Source: GWA2-66-18 sp964537395
GTDB taxonomy: Bacteria; Elusimicrobiota; Elusimicrobia; UBA1565; UBA9628
DNA: 8,680 bases
Direction: 5' to 3'
Assembly: GCA_964537395.1 (NCBI GenBank)
Contig: CAZIBN010000108.1
Location: 1-8,680 of the forward strand
Positions within the stretch are counted from its first letter, which is position 1. The number at the start of each line of letters is the position of its first letter. Below are positions 6,455 to 8,680 of this stretch, piece by piece. The position numbers and the translations under genes were made by a program. The notes beneath the pieces are model-generated. The model was not told the DNA's origin. It saw nothing but the letters and a program-made list of their open reading frames with translations, and did not search any database.

Positions 6455-6472
6455 TGGTCGCATCGTTGCGCC
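6455..6472 (+). promoter_or_regulatory. Sigma-54 promoter of the small protein/HD-GYP operon
   Basis: TGGTCGC-ATCG-TTGCGCC has exact GG-N10-GC spacing and a TGG -24 start. Transcription is predicted near 6481, 13 nt before the ATG at 6494, so the GAGG ribosome-binding site (6484-6487) falls inside the leader. This supports ATG 6494 over the in-frame ATG 6443, which lies upstream of the promoter. Confidence 0.77.
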
Positions 6473-6493
6473 GCGCAGAGCGCGAGGCACACC

Positions 6494-6682
6494 ATGACCG
6501 ACCCGCCCCTTAAAAGAGACGAGAAGATCGCCCGCCTGCTCGGGCAATTGGCCGATCTCTCCGGGGAGGAGGAGACGCTGGAGGCTTATCGCCGCGAGGC
6601 GGAGGCCTTCGACCCCGTCGCCTCGACCGAAGGCATCTCCCGCGCCCTTCTCGAGCTGGAGAGCGAGGGGAGGCCGCCATGA
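6494..6682 (+). CDS. Small charged protein upstream of the HD-GYP gene, function unknown
   Basis: The protein has 62 residues, M-T-D-P-P-L-K-R-D-E-K at the start, rich in E, L, A and R and predicted to be helical, with no cysteine, membrane segment or signal peptide. I do not recognise a family. Start ATG 6494 has GAGG 7 nt upstream. The stop TGA (6680-6682) overlaps the ATG of the HD-GYP gene in an ATGA junction, so the two are co-transcribed and probably translationally coupled. This coupling argues for a real gene whose product may work with, or set the dose of, the HD-GYP protein. It has no conserved motif that would name a role. Confidence 0.72.
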   Translation: MTDPPLKRDEKIARLLGQLADLSGEEETLEAYRREAEAFDPVASTEGISRALLELESEGRPP

Positions 6683-8112
6683 GCGCCGCGCTCGCCGTCG
6701 CTCCCGAGCTCGCCGCGGACCTGGTGCGCAGGCTCTTCGTCGTGCTCAAGGCCGCGGCCGTCTACGGGCCGAGCAACGACGGCTACCGCACGCACGCCGC
6801 CGAAGCGCGCGAGACGCTGAGCGGGGCGCTCGCCAAGACCGGCACGGTCCGCATCGAGATGCGCGAGGACCGACTCTATTTCAACGGCGCGCCGATACAA
6901 ATGCCGCCCGGCGAAGCCGGGGTGAGGTTCCTCTGCTCCGAGTTCCAGCGCTGCGGCATCGGCGGCCTGGAGTTCCGCGGCGCCCTCGCGACGTTGGATC
7001 TCGACGCGTTCGTCTTCGCCTTCATCAGCGGGGGCGCGAGGCAGGTGCGCACCCTCGAGCAGACGACGAGGATCCTCCACGATGCGGGAGTGAGCACCAT
7101 CGTGCCTCTGGAGACCGTGGGCGAGGACGACGATGCCGCAGGAGCGCCCGCCGCGCGAAAGGCGCCCGCGCCGGAGTCGGGAGCGACCGCCGCGCGCCGC
7201 GCCTTCTTCCAGGCCGTCGAGACGGTGGAGGACATCATGACCCGCGCGCGGGCGGGGCAGGACCCCGACCTCAGCGCGGCAAAGGCCGCCGCGACGGACC
7301 TGGCCGAGCAAGTGGCCGCGGACCCGCAGGCTCTCTTCGAGCTCTCGATCCTGCAGCGCTTCGACGAATACACCTACGCCCATTGCGTCAACGTGAGCAT
7401 CTACTCCATCGCCATCGGAGAGCGCCTGGGGCTGAAGCCCCAGCGGATATCGGAGCTCGGCTTCGGCGCGCTCTTCCATGATCTGGGCAAGGCCCAGCTC
7501 CCGCGCGAGCTCATCGACAAGCCCGACGAGTTCGACGAGAACGACTGGCGGCTCATGCGCGGCCATCCCGCTCTGGGCGCCAGAGCCCTGCTGGCCATGC
7601 GGCGCCCGCTGGACGCGCAGCTGGCGCGCGCGATCTCGATCGCGTTCGAGCATCACCTCGGCGTCGACGGCTCGGGCTATCCGAAGCTGGTCCCGCCGCG
7701 GCGCCAGGAGCTGTTCTCGCGCATCTGCGCCGTGGCCGACGCGTTCGACGCGATGACCTCGGGCCGGGTCTATGCCAAGCGCGCCATGAGCCCGGATGAG
7801 GCCCTGCACCGCATGGTGCAGCGCGCGGGGACCGCCTTCGACCCGCTCCTGCTCCGCATCTTCATCAATACGGCCGGCGTCTTCCCCATCGGGACCGCCG
7901 TGCTTCTCGACAGCGGGGAGCGGGCCGTGGTCCGCCGCAACAACGGCGACGATCTTCTGCACCCGGACGTCATCGTGCTTGAGGACGGGACGGGCGCTCC
8001 GGCCGGCTCGACGCGGCGCGCGGTCACGAGCACCCTCGATCCCGAGCAGCACGGCATCGATGCGCGCGAGGTGCTGCGCGCGCACGCGGCGATGCAACGA
8101 ACACACCAATAA
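6679..8112 (+). CDS. HD-GYP domain protein, probable cyclic-di-GMP phosphodiesterase
   Basis: The protein has 477 residues. The HD-GYP domain (about 225-415) has its metal and catalytic set: H235 (Y-A-H-C-V-N-V), H267-D268-x-G-K (F-H-D-L-G-K), H296 (G-H-P), H325-H326, the D-G-S-G-Y-P signature (330-335) with GYP intact, and D354 in V-A-D-A-F-D-A-M-T-S. Such domains cleave c-di-GMP to pGpG or GMP, which lowers the sessile signal. The second position after HH is L-G rather than the common E-x, a mild change. Residues 1-150 form an N-terminal region with no receiver, PAS or membrane motif, followed by an A/P-rich linker (155-185). A C-terminal region (G-V-F-P-I-G-T-A-V-L-L-D-S-G-E) is typical of the family. 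No transmembrane segment is seen, so it is probably cytoplasmic. It overlaps the 62-residue gene by 4 nt and precedes pilT, so a pilus-control role is plausible. Confidence 0.92.
   Translation: MSAALAVAPELAADLVRRLFVVLKAAAVYGPSNDGYRTHAAEARETLSGALAKTGTVRIEMREDRLYFNGAPIQMPPGEAGVRFLCSEFQRCGIGGLEFRGALATLDLDAFVFAFISGGARQVRTLEQTTRILHDAGVSTIVPLETVGEDDDAAGAPAARKAPAPESGATAARRAFFQAVETVEDIMTRARAGQDPDLSAAKAAATDLAEQVAADPQALFELSILQRFDEYTYAHCVNVSIYSIAIGERLGLKPQRISELGFGALFHDLGKAQLPRELIDKPDEFDENDWRLMRGHPALGARALLAMRRPLDAQLARAISIAFEHHLGVDGSGYPKLVPPRRQELFSRICAVADAFDAMTSGRVYAKRAMSPDEALHRMVQRAGTAFDPLLLRIFINTAGVFPIGTAVLLDSGERAVVRRNNGDDLLHPDVIVLEDGTGAPAGSTRRAVTSTLDPEQHGIDAREVLRAHAAMQRTHQ
8091..8108 (-). promoter_or_regulatory. 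Backward-facing sigma-54-like element at the end of the HD-GYP gene
   Basis: Minus-strand TGGTGTG-TTCG-TTGCATC has exact GG-N10-GC spacing. It matches the same extended GTTGCRYC form as the seven gene-start elements and has TGG and TTGCA, as in the classical consensus. It overlaps the last codons of the HD-GYP gene and would start antisense RNA near 8082. No minus-strand gene lies ahead of it. It is divergent from the pilT element, with 17 bp between them. Confidence 0.4.
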
Positions 8113-8125
8113 TTGTCATCTGCCG

Positions 8126-8143
8126 TGGCAGGATAGTTGCACC
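8126..8143 (+). promoter_or_regulatory. Sigma-54 promoter of pilT
   Basis: TGGCAGG-ATAG-TTGCACC is the best match in the window to the sigma-54 consensus TGGCACG-N4-TTGCA, differing only at the sixth position of the -24 box. Transcription would start near 8152, about 20 nt before ATG 8172. It lies in the 59-nt gap after the HD-GYP stop, so pilT can be expressed apart from that operon. Type IV pilus genes under RpoN are well known in other bacteria. Confidence 0.87.
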
Positions 8144-8171
8144 CGATTCACTGGCCGCTGACGAGGTGCTT

Positions 8172-8680
8172 ATGACTAATGATGTGGTGCGCATACTGAG
8201 CGTCGCCCTCTCCCGCAAGGCCAGCGACATCCATCTGTCCGTGGGGCGCCCGCCGCTGCTGCGGATCAACGGAGTGCTCGTCGACCTGGAGGACGCCGTC
8301 CCCCTCGACGCCGAAACCTGCCGCGCGATGGTCTATTCCTTGCTGAGCGAGCAGCAGCGCTCACGGCTCGAAGGCGAGCTCGAGCTGGATTGCTCCTTCG
8401 CCGTGCCCGGGCTGGGACGCTTCCGAGCCAATGCGCTTTACCAGCGCGGCAACGTGGAGTGCGCCCTGCGTGCCGTGCCGTCGACGATCCCCACGCCCGA
8501 GAGCCTGGGCCTCGGGCCGGCGGCGATGAGCCTGGCGGACCTGCCGCGCGGGCTCGTGCTCGTCACCGGGCCGACGGGCTCGGGCAAGTCCACCACCTTG
8601 GCCTGCCTCATCGAACGCATCAACGCCCCGAGCCCCCGCCACATCCTCACGGTCGAAGACCCCATCGAGTTCGTCTATCC
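8172..8680 (+). CDS. pilT: Type IV pilus twitching motility ATPase PilT, N-terminal part
   Basis: 169 codons are visible; the gene runs off the right edge. The start ATG 8172 has GAGG (8163-8166) at good spacing, and the next in-frame codons read M-T-N-D-V-V-R-I-L. S-D-I-H-L (18-22) followed by R-P-P-L-L-R-I-N-G (26-34) is the N-terminal PAS-like domain of PilT/PilU ATPases. Walker A is G-P-T-G-S-G-K-S (133-140), and the Asp box begins as V-E-D-P-I-E-F at the edge. PilT hexamers at the base of the pilus hydrolyse ATP to depolymerise pilin and retract the fibre, powering twitching and DNA uptake. The lack of the long N-terminal extension of PilB/GspE makes PilT or PilU the best call. PilT versus PilU cannot be decided without the C-terminal half. 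Confidence 0.87.
   Translation, partial: MTNDVVRILSVALSRKASDIHLSVGRPPLLRINGVLVDLEDAVPLDAETCRAMVYSLLSEQQRSRLEGELELDCSFAVPGLGRFRANALYQRGNVECALRAVPSTIPTPESLGLGPAAMSLADLPRGLVLVTGPTGSGKSTTLACLIERINAPSPRHILTVEDPIEFVY

Noticed and set aside
6443..6493. Earlier in-frame ATG (6443) for the 62-residue protein
   Set aside because: It would lie upstream of and across the sigma-54 element at 6455-6472; ATG 6494 has a proper GAGG site.
6586..8109. 507-codon open frame on the minus strand opposite the HD-GYP gene
   Set aside because: It lies opposite intact HD-GYP catalytic motifs and has R/H/G/E-rich shadow composition. The antisense sigma-54-like element near its start is reported separately, but no coding is claimed.

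Overview
The window is GC-rich, densely coded bacterial DNA. A PilT-type pilus retraction ATPase, an HD-GYP cyclic-di-GMP phosphodiesterase, ClpB, tandem universal stress proteins and a hemerythrin together suggest a free-living, probably Gram-negative bacterium that meets changing oxygen or stress. The phylum cannot be fixed from the sequence. A GC-rich Elusimicrobiota- or deltaproteobacteria-like lineage would fit, but this is only a guess. There are no RNA genes, mobile elements or CRISPR arrays.

Layout, left to right: (1) the 3' end of a plus-strand gene, probably a c-type cytochrome-like protein (1-243). (2) A convergent intergenic region with a strong terminator for the minus-strand gene that follows. 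(3) A minus-strand YtxH-type small membrane protein (396-638). (4) A minus-strand two-gene operon, a tandem universal stress protein followed by a hemerythrin-like protein (2054 down to 703). (5) Divergently from it, clpB on the plus strand (2171-4732). (6) A minus-strand pair, a second tandem universal stress protein and a stress-type phosphoribosyltransferase (6422 down to 4844). (7) Divergently from that, a plus-strand operon of a 62-residue protein and an HD-GYP protein (6494-8112). (8) The 5' part of pilT (8172 to the window edge).

The main result is regulatory. Every transcription-unit start visible in the window, seven in all, carries a sigma-54 (RpoN) type -24/-12 element with exact GG-N10-GC spacing. 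All seven share an extended form, GG-N7-GTTGCRYC, tighter than the textbook consensus. The window therefore looks like a sigma-54-controlled stress, dormancy and surface-motility regulon: protein disaggregation (ClpB), two Usp proteins, an oxygen- or NO-binding hemerythrin, a phosphoribosyltransferase, a YtxH protein, c-di-GMP turnover and pilus retraction. In three genes (clpB, the phosphoribosyltransferase and the second usp) the ATG lies exactly 13 nt after the C of the -12 element. This predicts leaderless or nearly leaderless sigma-54 transcripts. An eighth element with the same extended motif faces backwards inside the end of the HD-GYP gene and may drive antisense RNA. No sigma-54 activator gene lies in the window, so the inducing signal is unknown.
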